Source of the DNA: Mycoplasma procyoni
Lineage (GTDB): Bacteria > Bacillota_I > Bacilli_A > Mycoplasmatales > Metamycoplasmataceae
Length of the DNA: 64,000 nucleotides
Direction of reading: 5' to 3'
NCBI RefSeq assembly: GCF_017052595.1
Contig: NZ_JAFIDB010000005.1
Location: 1 to 64,000, forward strand
The notes beneath the pieces are model-generated. The model was not told where the DNA came from, did no database searches, and saw only the letters and a list, made by a program, of their open reading frames with translations. Positions 53,711-64,000 of this stretch are shown here, one piece after another. A program made the translations under genes and the position numbers. Numbering within the stretch: the stretch's first letter is position 1; each line of letters opens with the position of its first letter.

Positions 53711-55207
53711 ATGAAATTTACTAAAAAATTATTATTAGGACTTGGAACCAGCTTTACAGGACTAGCTTCTGTAGTAGCAATGGCTTCATGTAACTCAAAT
53801 TCAAACAGTGCATCAAGCAGCACTGACAACACAAAAAACTACGCAAAAAATGACTATGCAGGAATTGCTGATTTAGTCGCATCAAAAGCAACTGAAGTTA
53901 AAGCAGCGATTGATGCAAACAAAACAAAAGAACTAAAAATCGTTTTAATGACAGCTGGAGGAAAAGTTAACGATAAATCATTTAACGAATCTCTTTGAGA
54001 AGCTGTTTCAAAACACTCTACACAAACAAACAACAAAGTAAGTAGATATGTTGAACCATCAGAATCTAACCTTAGCGATTCTTATGATGCATTAATCAAA
54101 ACAGATGCAAATGTATGAGTATTAACAGGATTCCAACACGGAGACGCATTTACAAAATGATACAAAAACCCTCTTAAAAAACAAAGTTTTGACGCAAAAC
54201 ACCCAATCGTTATTGCAATTGACTGAGAATCAAATGATGATCTATTACCAAAAGGACAATTTATTTCTCTAAACTATAGAACAGAAGACGCAGGATGAAT
54301 CGCAGGATATGCTGCTGCAGATTATTTAGCTCAAACAGTAGCGGATGATTCTAAAAGAAATACAGTTGTATTTGGAGGACACAATGGAGCTGGAGTAACA
54401 GGATTTATTGCTGGATACCTAGGTGGAATTTACAAATACAATGAAGAAAATGAAAAAGTAACTAAATTAACAGGCGATAAAATTGTGCTTAATACAGGAT
54501 TTGATCCATCTCAAACAAAAAATAAAACATTAGTTGATACATTGGTATCAGAAAAAGAACCTAAAATTGTTTTACCAGTAGCAGGAACATTTACTAATGT
54601 TGCTTTAGAAGATGTTAAAAAAGCAAATAAAGGACAATTAATCATCGGGGTTGACACAGATCAATCTAAACCTTTTGCTACAGATGCATCAAAATTCATT
54701 ACATCAATCGAAAAAAGATTAGGAGCTACTTTATATAGAGTTCTTACAGATTTATTTATTAAAAAAGGAGATAAATCAGATATTATCTCAACATTTACAG
54801 AAGGTGCATCAGGTAAAAATGCTCACGTTTATTTAGGATACTACGATGGGTTCGTAGGTGTGTCTAAATCATCATTAGCGGGAGATAACAAAGATAAAGC
54901 TCAAGCAGCTCTAGATAGAGCGGTTGCTAAATTCAAAGAATTATTACCACAAGCAGATAAAGATAATAGAGAAAAAATGGAATCAGCTTTAGCAATTCCA
55001 TTCATGACAGTAGATGGATCTGCAAAAGGGGAAGGCAAAAAAGATAACCAAGGGTTATTAGATGAATTAGCAGGAAAAATTAATGCTCAAACAGGTAAAA
55101 AAGCAGCGCCTGCTCCAACTCCTGCACCATCTGCTCCAGCTCCTACAGGTGATGGACAAGGACAAGGACAAGGCGGACAACAATCAGGAGACCAAGCGAG
55201 GAACTAA
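53711..55207 (+). CDS. BMP-family nucleoside-binding lipoprotein (frame ends early)
   Basis: A 498-aa substrate-binding lipoprotein. The lipobox is VAMASC (Cys about residue 26). The BMP (TmpC/Med-like) domain follows, with LMTAGGKVNDKSFNESLWE, GFQHGDAF, NYRTEDAGWIAGYAAADYL, VFGGHNGAGVTGF and GVDTDQSKPF. It delivers nucleosides to the ABC transporter encoded next. The C-terminus becomes Pro/Ala/Gly-rich (PAPTPAPSAPAPTG) and stops at ARN. A related Gly/Ala-rich tail continues in another frame downstream, so the present stop probably results from a frameshift. TATAAT lies near 53668. Confidence 0.92.
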
Positions 55208-55609
55208 AGAAAATCCAGCTGATAAAATGCAAGGGGATGCTCCTGCTCCAGACGATAAAGAAGATTCAAATAAAAAAAGAAATATTAGCAAAAGAGGAGC
55301 AGGAGAAGAAGAACCTAAAAATAAATCAGGAGAAGTAGGTTCAATGCAAGGACAACCAGCAGCTAGTGGAACAGAAGGACAACCAGCAGCTAGTGGAACA
55401 GAAGGACAACCAGCAGCTAGTGGAACAGAAGGACAACCAGCAGCTAGTGGAACAGAAGGACAACCAGCAGCTAGTGGAACAGAAGGACAACCAGCAGCTA
55501 GTGTGGAACAGAAGGACAACCAGCGAGCGGTAGCGAAGCGACAGGAATGAATAATACACAACCTTCTGGAAACACAGCAGAAGCAGGAATGGCTAATCAA
55601 CAATCTTAA
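55208..55609 (+). pseudogene. Out-of-frame tail of the BMP lipoprotein, with VNTR
   Basis: From about 55190 a reading frame shifted by +1 continues without stop (GTKENPADKMQGD and onwards), enters a 27-bp tandem repeat, and after a 2-bp insertion (GTGT instead of GT in repeat 6, near 55500) the original frame is restored. It then ends at 55609 (QPSGNTAEAGMANQQS). The two changes sum to three bases, so an ancestral protein would have been about 630 aa. It is either a real phase-switched tail or an assembly or sequencing error. An alternative is a short independent product, but no ribosome-binding site was found. Confidence 0.65.
55350..55513 (+). repeat. 27-bp tandem repeat encoding GQPAASGTE
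   Basis: Six units start at 55350, 55377, 55404, 55431, 55458 and 55485; a partial seventh begins at 55514. The first five are identical 27-mers. The sixth has a 2-bp insertion. Unit length is a multiple of three, so copy-number change keeps the frame and only alters tail length. Confidence 0.95.
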
Positions 55610-55644
55610 TTAATTATCAATATTGTTGTATAATATAAAAAAAT

Positions 55645-55673
55645 AAAAAAATAACTTTAGGGTTATTTTTTTA
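55645..55673 (+). terminator. Terminator-like hairpin before the ABC ATPase
   Basis: The stem AAAATAAC/GTTATTTT with a short loop ends in a T-run. It may separate the abundant lipoprotein message from the lower-level transporter message. Confidence 0.6.
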
Positions 55674-55699
55674 GACAAAGAAAAAAGAAAGATAATGTA

Positions 55700-57232
55700 A
55701 TGAATACACAAAAAAACTATGCTATTCAATTTATAAACGTAACAAAAGAGTTTGGACCTATTGTTGCTAATAAAGATATAAACATTAACATCAAAAAAGG
55801 CACAATTCATGCCTTAATCGGTGAAAATGGTGCTGGAAAAAGTACATTAATGTCTATTCTTTTTGGGTTATATACCCCAACAAGAGGAACAATCAAAATA
55901 AATGGTCATAGTATGTACATTAAAGATCCAAATCAAGCAAATGATTTGGGTATTGGTATGGTTCACCAACACTTTAAGCTTGTGCATGCATATACCAATT
56001 TACAAAACATCATCTTAGGTGATGAGTTTGTACAAAAAGGTTTTTTAGACCTTAAAACATCAATTGAAAAAATTAAAACAATTCAAAATAAATACAACCT
56101 TCATTTTGATTTAAATCAAAAAACAGGAAATGCTACAGTTGCAACACAACAAAAAGTAGAAATCATGAAAATGCTTTATCGTGATGCAGAAATTCTTGTT
56201 TTTGATGAGCCTACAGCTGTTTTAAACCCTCAAGAAATTGAAGGTTTATTAGAAACAATGAAGACTTTTAGAGAAAATGGAAAAACAATTATATTCATTT
56301 CTCATAAATTAAATGAAGTTAAATCAGTAGCAAATGAAGCTACTGTTATCAGAAGAGGAGAAGTGGTTGGACACTTTGATTCTTTAGAAAATGTTTCTAT
56401 TTCAGAAATTTCAGAAGCAATGGTTGGAAAAAAAGTTGTAATGCCAAAAAACACTTTAGACACCATTTCAGAAGAAGTTGGTTTTGAATTTAGAAATGTT
56501 ACAGCAAAACATCTAAAAGGAATTGAAGATGTTTCATTCCAAATTAACAAAGGAGAAATTCTTGCTATTGCTGGAGTTGAAGGTAATGGACAAGAAGAAA
56601 TCGAATTTGTTGCATCAGGTTTACTAAAACCTTCAAAAGGTCAAGTCTTTATTAATAAAGATGGAGAACTTAAAGACATTACAAAATTAAGTGTGTTTAA
56701 GAAAAAACAACAAGGAATTTCTTATATTCCTGGAGATAGACATAAATATGGACTTGTTCTTGATTTCTCAATCGGACAAAACTCAATCATTAGACGTCTA
56801 AATGATTCTAGATTCCAAAAAGCAGGAATTATTTCTTCTAAAAAAACAAATGAGTTTTATAAAGAAATTGAAGAAATTTATGATGTTCGTGGAGGAAGGG
56901 ACGGAATTTCAAAAGCTCGTTCTCTTTCTGGAGGAAACCAACAAAAAGCTATTGTAGGTAGAGAGATGCTAACTGAACATGATTTTATTATCATTATTCA
57001 ACCTACAAGGGGACTTGATGTTGGAGCAATCAACATCATTCACCAAAAAATTCTTGAAGAAAAACAAGCAGGAAAAACAATTTTATTAATTTCATACGAG
57101 TTAGATGAAGTATTTGCTTTAGCTGATTCAGTAGTAGTTATTAATAAAGGAAGAATATCAGAAAAAACGGCAGTAAAAGACATTACTAGAAATGAAATTG
57201 GATTATTAATGGCGGGAGTAGGAAATGAATAA
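55700..57232 (+). CDS. Nucleoside ABC transporter, dual ATPase subunit
   Basis: A 510-aa protein with two ABC domains in tandem (RbsA/NupO type). Domain 1 has an intact Walker A GENGAGKSTLMS near residue 40 and Walker B LVFDEPTAVL. Domain 2 has the degenerate Walker A AGVEGNGQEEIE that is typical of this group, but retains the signature SGGNQQKAI and an altered Walker B (FIIIIQPTRGLDVGA, where Gln replaces the Glu). It powers uptake with the two permeases that follow and the BMP lipoprotein before it. It overlaps permease 1 by 8 bp. Confidence 0.93.
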   Translation: MNTQKNYAIQFINVTKEFGPIVANKDININIKKGTIHALIGENGAGKSTLMSILFGLYTPTRGTIKINGHSMYIKDPNQANDLGIGMVHQHFKLVHAYTNLQNIILGDEFVQKGFLDLKTSIEKIKTIQNKYNLHFDLNQKTGNATVATQQKVEIMKMLYRDAEILVFDEPTAVLNPQEIEGLLETMKTFRENGKTIIFISHKLNEVKSVANEATVIRRGEVVGHFDSLENVSISEISEAMVGKKVVMPKNTLDTISEEVGFEFRNVTAKHLKGIEDVSFQINKGEILAIAGVEGNGQEEIEFVASGLLKPSKGQVFINKDGELKDITKLSVFKKKQQGISYIPGDRHKYGLVLDFSIGQNSIIRRLNDSRFQKAGIISSKKTNEFYKEIEEIYDVRGGRDGISKARSLSGGNQQKAIVGREMLTEHDFIIIIQPTRGLDVGAINIIHQKILEEKQAGKTILLISYELDEVFALADSVVVINKGRISEKTAVKDITRNEIGLLMAGVGNE

Positions 57233-59159
57233 TACAAAGATTTCACCTTTTAAAAGGTTTTCTAACTTCTTCTTTGAAGAAGATAATACAAGCGCAAGAA
57301 AGAAAATTTTCAGTTCTCTTTGAGCGATTGTATTCGGATTTATTATTGCTTCCATTTTCATTGCATCTTTAGGTGCTAATCCAATTACTGTTTTTTCAGA
57401 ATTATTTTCAAGTGCAATTTCTGATTTAAGACTTCCTAAGTTTTTTGCAATTATTTCTGTATTCTTACTAGCTGCAATAGCGGTAGGGGTCGGATTTAAA
57501 GCTTCGATGTTTAACATCGGGGTTGCAGGACAGATGATGGCAGCGGGAATTGTATCATTTGCTGTTGTCACAAAAATGTCACCAAGTATAGATGATTCTC
57601 AAATAGTTGCCTCTTCATTAGGTCTATTTGTAGGACTATTAGCAGGTATTTTAGCTGCTCTATTAACTGGTTTAGTTGCTGGAGTTCTAAAAGCCTTCTT
57701 AAATATTAACGAAGTAGTTACAACTATTTTATTAAACTGAATCATATTCTATATTTGTTTCCAATTATTAGATTCTTCAACAGGAAAGGATGCATTTGTA
57801 TTACCATCAGGTAAAGCAGCTGCTCCTTCTACAAAATCTTTATTCTTTGAAAATTTAGAATATTTTAAACCATGAATTACAGCTGTTATTTTTGTGGTTA
57901 CTGTTGCTTTTGCAATTGGTATCTGATTTGTTATCAAAAAAACAACTTTAGGATACAAAATCAAAATGACAGGGCTAAATAAAGATGCTTCTAAATATTC
58001 AGGAACAAACGAAAAAAGCTTAATTATTGGTATTTTAGGATTTTCAGGTATTGTTGCTGGAGCAGCTGGATTTGTGCTTTATACCTTTGTAAGAAATAGT
58101 ATTGTTGTACAAAGTAGCCCAGAACCATATGGATTTGACTCAATTGCTGTTTCATTATTAGCACACAACTCACCAATAGGTTCTATCTTTACATCACTAC
58201 TGTATGCCTTTTTAACAACAGGAGCAGATGGACTACAACTAATTAACTCTAAACTAGATCAACAAGCTGTTCAAATAGTTTCAGGGATTATTATCTATCT
58301 TGCTGCTATTTCAGTAGTCTTTTATAAATTTAAACCTGTTTCTAAATTTATTAAATTTATTGCTTACATCAGAAGCGGTTTCTTCTACAAAGACCAACTT
58401 AAATATGGTTCTCAAGAAGAAAGAAAATACAATTCATTAATGAAAATGAAAAATGCCCTTGAGTTAAGATTAGCAACAGAAAAACTAAGCGAAGCTCAAA
58501 AAGCAGAAATTAGAAATACAATTAATGATTATAAAGAATTAACAAATCATTTACACTCAATTGAAAATGATAAAAAATTAAGTTTATTTAAACTTAAAAA
58601 ATCTTACTTAAAAGCATTAATTACACAAACTAATGCTGCATTCGACAAACTGATTGCTGCTCAAAGTGATCAACAAGCAGTTTCTAAATTACAAATTAAG
58701 AAACTTGAAAGAGAAGTATTATTTATTTCAAACTTCATTGACTTAATTAATGAACATGCTAAAAAACACGAGTTTAGTTTATTCAAAGTTTATTGAACAA
58801 CAAAATGATTATCATATAAAAAATACAAACTTTCAAAACAAGTAGTTAAATTAACAAACAAAGAAAATGTTGTAAGATGAAAAGAATTAAAAGACCAACT
58901 AAAAGGTGAATTCTTTAAATCTGCATCTAAAAACAAAATGACAGAAAATGAAAAACTAGAATTATTCAGAGTTATGTCAGAAAAAAGAAGAGAAATCAAC
59001 AAAGAACTTACAGAATTAGGATACTATGATCTTGAAGTTCTTAAGGAACAATATAAAGCTTCTTTAATTGAATATAAAGCAGCTTATATTAAAGAAAAAG
59101 AAAATATCATTATCAAACTTAAAGAACAAAAACAATGACTTAGAATCGAGGTAATCTAA
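57225..59159 (+). CDS. Nucleoside ABC transporter permease 1 with long C-terminal coiled coil
   Basis: A 644-aa protein. Residues about 25-380 are the BPD_transp_2 membrane domain (FNIGVAGQMMAAGI is diagnostic, then NINEVVTTILLNW). The remaining roughly 260 residues are highly charged, Lys/Glu-rich and helical, with no membrane segment. Bacillus NupP has no such extension, so the protein is nearly twice the usual length. The tail should face the cytoplasm near the ATPase; its role is unknown. Starts by ATG within the ATPase gene end. Confidence 0.9.
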
Positions 59160-59161
59160 TA

Positions 59162-60091
59162 ATGGCGGCGTTTTTATCAATATTATTATTAGCAGTTACT
59201 TTCTTCTGTATTGTTTCTTTAGCTTCTTTATCAGGACTATTCAGTGAAAAATCCGGAATAGTTAACATTGGTATTGAAGGGATGATGATTGTAGGTGCTA
59301 CAGTTTATGGAATGTTAAGTCACATACTTAAAATTTCAAACGCTTGAATGCAAATTCCTTTATTAATTGCTTCAGGACTAATAACAGGACTATTTGCAAT
59401 GTTACATGGATTTGTAACAATCAAACTTAAAGGAGATCACATTATTTCAGGGGTTGCTATTAACCTATTAGCTCCTGCTTTAAGTATCTTCTTATTAAAA
59501 TTAGTTGGTGATGCTAATAAATTTAATAGTAATGTTAAAGAATTAGCTGCATCAGTTAACACAATTAATGATCCACTAAACATCATTTCTCTAAAAGTTG
59601 TAGTTGTTATTGTAATCTTCGTAGTTGCAATAGTAATGTTAAGATACACAAAATGAGGAATTAGATTTAAAGCAATCGGAGAAAACCCACAAGCAGCAGA
59701 CGTTGCTGGAATCAATGTAAACTTCTTTAAATGACAAGGAGTTGTTATTTCAGGGATGATTGCTGGAGTTGCTGGAGGAATATTCTTCCAATGACGTGGA
59801 GGAAGTTTTGCGGGAACAGCTGAAGGAATTGGTTTCTTAGCTCTAACAATTTTAATTATGGGACAATGAAAACCAGCCTTTGTATTCATCTTTGCTTCTT
59901 TATTTGCTGTTATTTACTCAACAGCAGCAAACTTCTCTATTGGTCAAGGTGTATTCAAAGATTTTGCAGCTTATGGATATCTATTCAACACAATTCCATT
60001 TGTCGCAACACTATTGATCTTGATGTTTACATCCAAAAAATCGCTCGCACCCGCAGCGCTTGGACAACCTTACGACAAGTCCAAAAGATAA
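59162..60091 (+). CDS. Nucleoside ABC transporter permease 2
   Basis: A 309-aa BPD_transp_2 membrane protein (NupQ-like). GLFSEKSGIVNIGIEGMMIVG near residue 30 is the family signature, followed by LKGDHIISGVAINLLAPALS and the cytoplasmic coupling segment RFKAIGENPQAADVAGI. It pairs with permease 1. The start is 2 bp after the permease 1 stop. Confidence 0.95.
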
Positions 60092-60095
60092 ACTC

Positions 60096-60124
60096 AAAAG
60101 TTGACTACAAAGTCAACTTTTTTG
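60096..60124 (+). terminator. Terminator of the nucleoside transporter operon
   Basis: The perfect 11-bp stem AAAAGTTGACT/AGTCAACTTTT with an ACAA loop is followed by TTG and TTTTG. Confidence 0.9.
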
Positions 60125-60176
60125 TTTTGCCTTTTTAGTCCTTTATCAACTCTATGCTGTGGTATAATTTTTAACT

Positions 60177-61730
60177 ATGAAACTAAAATTTAAATTGCTA
60201 CTAGCAACATTACCTATAGTTGCTTCATCAACAATATTAATAGCTTGCAACAAAGAACAAAAACCTGCAAACTCCAACTCTCAACCAATAGATCAAAATA
60301 AACCTGAAAAACCAACAAACCCTTCAGATTCAAAAGATCCACAAGAATCAAAAGATCCTTCAGGAGTTTCAGAACCAGAAAAACCAACAAATCCTCCTGA
60401 ACCTGAAAAACCTTCTGAACCTTCAGAACCAAAACCAGACCCAGAACCTGAACAACCAATAGAAAAACCCGAGCAACCTAAAGAAGTGTCTTTTGCTTCT
60501 TTAGATAACTTTCCTACAGAATTTAGTACTATTTTAGACAAAGATCAAGATGCTGAAACTGTTTTCAATAGATACAAAAGCTCACCAAATTCCTTTATTA
60601 ATCTAATCAATATCGCACAAGAATACAAAGAAGAATATACAATAAAATCCGTTGTTGATAATCAAACAAAAGCAACCAAAACAGAAGGTTATATTGAAAA
60701 CATAATTCTTGAATTTACAAAACAAAACCAAACACAACAAAAAATAATTAAAATAAAAGACTTTAAGATTCCTGAATTAACAGAAAGGGAAAAGAAAATA
60801 AAAGAAGCATCAGAATTCTTTTCTAAAAAAGAATTATCTGAAAATTTTAAAAAACTCTACCCTTCTTTTTTAGCAACAATGTCTTTATATGCTTATAACC
60901 CAGAAAACTTTGCTTCCAGAAAAACATCAACCACAAATTCAGAAAGACAAATTAATTTAGAAAACCTTGTTAATAACACAAGAGATTTCTTTAGATCTTC
61001 TTTAAGTTTTTCAAAAGAAAACTTAAAGAACGAATTCTTTGAATGAGATGAAAATAGCGATAAATACGAGATTAAAATCAAAGGTGCTGATGCAGATGAT
61101 ATTAATGGTACACTAAAATTATCTACAGAAATAATTGACACACAAGACCACAGTGGAACAAGTAATTTAGTAGAAAAAGAGTTTGTTTTTGAAGGGCTTA
61201 AATCCTGACAAAATAAACTCGAAAATCCTAAAGACTCAATTATAACTTTCTTCATGACTCCAGCAGACGCAAAAGAAGCAACAAAATCACTAAAATCCAG
61301 AATTGATGCAGAGATTCAAAAAATAAGTGCTGATCAAGGAGAAGTTGAAATAACTGATAAATTAGTTATAAGTGATTATTTAAAAACAGCTATTTTCAAT
61401 AGATTATTAATTTCTATTATAGACAATGGTGGAATCTATAAAAACAGTTATGGAAGTCCTAAAGCACCAAACTTTGTTGCTTTAGACAACAGAATTGCTG
61501 TGTTTCCTTTTGTTACCAACTTAACAAAAGAGATTATAGATCAAATTAAAGTCTTCGTTGACAAAAGAAATGATGGCTCAAACAGACCAAAAGTAACATT
61601 TAAATTAAATCTAGTTCTACAACTTGTTCAAGAAGACTATCCTTCTACAATGCAAGATGTTTCTTGAGCTTCAGATGAACTAAATCTCAAATCCGAAATC
61701 TATTATTTTATTTCAGATGAACAACAATAA
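60177..61730 (+). CDS. Large surface lipoprotein with Pro-Glu-Lys-rich linker
   Basis: A 517-aa protein. The signal peptide ends in STILIAC (Cys about residue 24). It is followed by an 80-residue spacer of Pro, Glu, Ser and Lys with irregular PEKPTNP/SEPSEP repeats, then a mixed charged domain to the end. Such linkers hold a domain away from the membrane. No enzyme motif is seen; it resembles P72/LppA-like mycoplasma lipoproteins only in general build. TATAAT (60163-60168) is 8 nt before ATG, without a ribosome-binding site. It overlaps the next gene by 14 bp. Confidence 0.82.
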
Positions 61731-62445
61731 TAAAAAAGTGTTTCATGATCTCAAAACCATTATCAAGTACTCTTTAGCTACTTTGAAAATTGGTTTATGA
61801 AAATCAGAAACATTTTTTATCAAAAAATACTTAAAAAATAAAGAAACAAAAATTTTAGATTTGGGTTGTGGTTCCGGTAGAACCACTTTTGGAATGTATC
61901 AACTAGGATACAAAAATATTGCAGCTTGCGATATTTCTTCTTCAATGATTGAGCAAGCTAACATTTTAAATGAGCAATTTAAATACAATATTTTATTTGA
62001 GACTCAAGATGCAACAGAATTAAAATACAAAGACAATTCATTTGATTTTGTTTTATTTTCATTTAATGGCTTTCCAGGAATTCCTTCCCAAAAAGCCAGA
62101 ATCAAAGCCCTTCAAGAAATCTATCGTGTTCTCAAAAAAGATGGAATTTTCATCTTTAGTGCCCATGAAAGAGACGAACAAAAATACAGAGAATATTTCA
62201 GTGCATTTTGATCTAAATGCCCCGAATTCTCTTTTGAAACAAAAGGTGACTACATTTATATTAATGACGAAAATTCCTGTGATTTTATGCATCTTTATTC
62301 CATTGAAGAACTTAAACAAGAAATAAAACAAAACACAGATTTTAGTTTATTAGAAATAGTAAATAGAGACCAAAACTTCTTTGAAAACTCAAGAGTTAAG
62401 GAATTTTCAGACAACACCATTTTTTGAATTCTAAAAAAAGAATAA
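61717..62445 (+). CDS. SAM-dependent methyltransferase, class I
   Basis: A 242-aa protein with a Rossmann methyltransferase core: motif I KILDLGCGSGRTTFGMYQLG near residue 45, the acidic loop CDISSSMIEQA, FETQDATELKYKDNSFDFVL and EIYRVLKKDGIFIFS. Substrate unknown; this pattern fits small-molecule methyltransferases of the Methyltransf_11/25 type. It begins inside the lipoprotein gene, so the two are coupled, which is odd for unrelated products and may mean only compact packing. Confidence 0.85.
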
Positions 62446-62451
62446 AAAAAA

Positions 62452-62528
62452 TGGCGATCCCGAGAGGATTCGAACCTCTGACAACAAGCTTAGAAGGCTT
62501 GTGCTCTATCCTGCTGAGCTACGGAACC
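62452..62528 (-). tRNA. trnR: tRNA-Arg (anticodon TCT)
   Basis: On the minus strand a full cloverleaf is present. The acceptor is GGTTCCG/CGGGATC with G-T pairs, the D-arm has GCTCAGCAGGATAGAGC, and the anticodon loop CTTCTAA sits in the stem CAAGC/GCTTG. The T-arm is AGAGG TTCGAAT CCTCT, and CCA is encoded. The anticodon TCT reads AGA, the dominant Arg codon in these genes. Confidence 0.97.
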
Positions 62529-62612
62529 ACGTACAATAATTCTATCATAAAAAATTTTTTTTATGCAAAAATTATAAATTTTCTTTTCATTTATTAGTTA
62601 ATAAGGATTATT

Positions 62613-62618
62613 GTATTA
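62613..62618 (+). promoter_or_regulatory. Candidate -10 box for ftsH
   Basis: TATAAT lies about 35-40 bp upstream of the ftsH start. TTAGTT, about 17 bp before it, may serve as a weak -35. Position is accurate to a few bases. Confidence 0.5.
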
Positions 62619-62652
62619 TAATATTTAAATAAAAATAAATAAAGAAAGGATA

Positions 62653-64000
62653 ATGATGAAGACAAGAAAAACCTTAACTATCATAATTAGTATCATTATT
62701 GCTATCATAGTTGCTTATTTTCTCTATGATCTTTTTCAACCTAAACCTACATTAATTAGTTTAGGTGCTTTTGAAGAAAAATTAAGATTAGCAAATGCTT
62801 CAGATAGTGACAATATACTTTTCACAAAGTTCATTGTTAATGATCGAGACTGAACTGTTTCGTTCAGCGAATTAAAAGTCGAAAACGAAAAGCTAAGTGA
62901 AATACAGTATTATTTTAATATTGGACCAGCTATTTCAAACAAACTACAGGGAGGGGTTGCAAAAGTTTCTTGAGCTGACAAAACTTACGTTCAAGCAATT
63001 CAAGATGCCTTTAAATACACAGGAGACACCCAAAATATTGCAGCTCTTGTAAAAACTCCTAACATTGCAAACGTTGGAATACCTCAAGCAAACTGATTTG
63101 AAAGAATTTTAGGTGCAATACCTGTATTATTATCAATTGCGGTTCCTATTCTATTTATTGTTTTCTTCTACTTAAGTTTCATGAGACAAGGTGGAAGCGG
63201 AAATGGAATGGGTGGACTTTTTGGTGGAAATCAAAACGCAAGCCAAGCTATTAAAATTAATTCAAACAAAAGATTTAGTGATATAGCAGGAAACAGAGAA
63301 GTTAAAGAAGAAGTAATGGAGCTTGTGGATTATTTAAAAAATCCTAAAAAATATGAAGCTGCCGGAGCAAGAATTCCTAAAGGTATTCTTTTAGGAGGTC
63401 CTCCAGGGACAGGGAAAACATTAATAGCTAAAGCAACAGCTGGTGAAGCTAATGTTCCTTTCTTCTTTATATCTGCTTCAAACTTTGTTGAACTTTATGT
63501 TGGTATGGGAGCTAAAAGAGTTAGAGAACTCTTTAGAGAAGCTAGAAAAGAAGCTCCTGCAATTATTTTCATTGATGAGTTAGATGCTGTAGGACGTTCA
63601 AGAGGTTCAGGAATTGGTGGAGGAAACGACGAAAGAGAACAAACACTTAACCAATTACTTGTTGAAATGGACGGAATGACAGAAAACAGTGGTATTTTAG
63701 TTATTGCTGCAACAAACAGAACTGACGTTCTAGACCCAGCTCTACAAAGACCTGGTCGTTTTGACAGAACTATTACAGTTAACTATCCAGACATTAAAGA
63801 AAGAGCAGAAATTCTTGAATTACACGCAAAAGGAAAAAGAATTTCAAGCCAAATTGATTTCAAAAACATTGCAAAAAGAACTCCAGGATTCTCTGGTGCT
63901 CAACTAGAAAACGTTATTAACGAAGCTTCAATTCTTTCTGTAAGAGAAGAAACAGGAGTTATTACTCCAACTCAAATTGATGAAGCAATCGATAGAGTTA
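62653..64000 (+). CDS. ftsH: ATP-dependent zinc metalloprotease FtsH (5-prime part, continues beyond window)
   Basis: The first 449 codons are in the window. An N-terminal membrane helix is at about residues 8-26, an extracytoplasmic domain follows to about 150, and a second helix spans about 155-180. The AAA module has Walker [15 protein letters not shown] near residue 250, Walker [12 protein letters not shown] near 312, and the second region of homology [20 protein letters not shown]. The zinc HExxH site lies downstream of the window edge. ATG ATG doublet; GAAAGGAT is the ribosome-binding site. It degrades misassembled membrane proteins. Confidence 0.97.

Noticed and set aside
55184-55603. 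139-aa minus-strand frame with AAGCPSVPL repeats
   Set aside because: Antisense shadow of the 27-bp VNTR; a 72-aa minus-strand frame over the same repeat was rejected likewise.
60214-60541. Two minus-strand frames rich in Leu/Val or Gly/Ser
   Set aside because: Complement of the Pro/Glu/Lys linker of the lipoprotein; composition is explained by that codon use.

Overview
The window is mollicute chromosomal DNA, most likely from a Mycoplasmopsis-type (hominis group) mycoplasma. Base composition is very AT-rich, and UGA must be read as tryptophan: almost every conserved protein (SerS, RecD, MnmG, DnaA, LeuS, NusG, FtsH and others) is continuous only when in-frame TGA is Trp. Genes are tightly packed, lipoproteins carry mycoplasma-type lipoboxes, and no cell-wall genes are seen. 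All coordinates below use translation table 4. The species is not determined. The ula/lactonase gene content resembles what is known from the M. synoviae and M. agalactiae relatives.

Layout. 0.2-1.7 kb: a Schlafen/AlbA_2-type DNA-binding protein, preceded by a phased array of twelve TGTGCCA motifs. 1.9-8.8 kb: serS, a RecD2-like helicase, pth-tilS and an M13 metallopeptidase. 8.8-16.4 kb: the replication-origin neighbourhood. dnaA, dnaN, an S4-domain protein, mnmG, rlmH and pepO run left; rpmH, rnpA and yidC run right. 16.5-25.7 kb: rpsD, an ezrA-like gene, thiI, a heterodimeric ABC exporter and leuS. 25.7-31.7 kb: a small lipoprotein behind a homopolymer-bearing promoter, then the glpO-glpK-glpF-dhaKLM operon for glycerol and dihydroxyacetone use. 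31.9-35.2 kb: a solitary Dcm-like methylase, a hydrolase and a lipoate ligase. 35.3-38.1 kb: a lipoprotein behind an 18-T tract, then an S1-domain gene overlapping pgi.

38.2-38.9 kb is the only long gap without genes. It holds one well-formed small-RNA transcription unit and possibly a second. 39.0-44.9 kb is a complete ascorbate/pentose-lactone operon in which a phosphotriesterase-family lactonase stands where UlaG would be expected (PTE-ulaABC-ulaDEF). 45.4-49.6 kb: pepA, trmB, a lipoprotein with an HExxH zinc-protease motif and a DUF402 gene. 49.6-52.0 kb: a cytosine methylase and a probable restriction-endonuclease partner interleaved with two directly repeated 5S rRNA genes. 52.0-53.6 kb: an all-alpha dUTPase, rpmG, secE and nusG. 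53.7-60.1 kb: a BMP-family nucleoside-binding lipoprotein with a frameshifted 27-bp repeat tail, followed by its ATPase and two permeases. 60.2-64 kb: a large lipoprotein, a SAM methyltransferase, tRNA-Arg and the start of ftsH, which continues beyond the window.

The metabolic genes fit a cell living on PTS sugars, glycerol (with hydrogen peroxide from GlpO) and scavenged nucleosides. Surface lipoproteins show three classic variability signatures: homopolymers in promoters, a coding VNTR and a frameshift. The best candidates for something undescribed are the TGTGCCA array with its AlbA_2 protein, the 38.2 kb small RNA, the 5S-interleaved restriction-modification unit and the HExxH lipoprotein.
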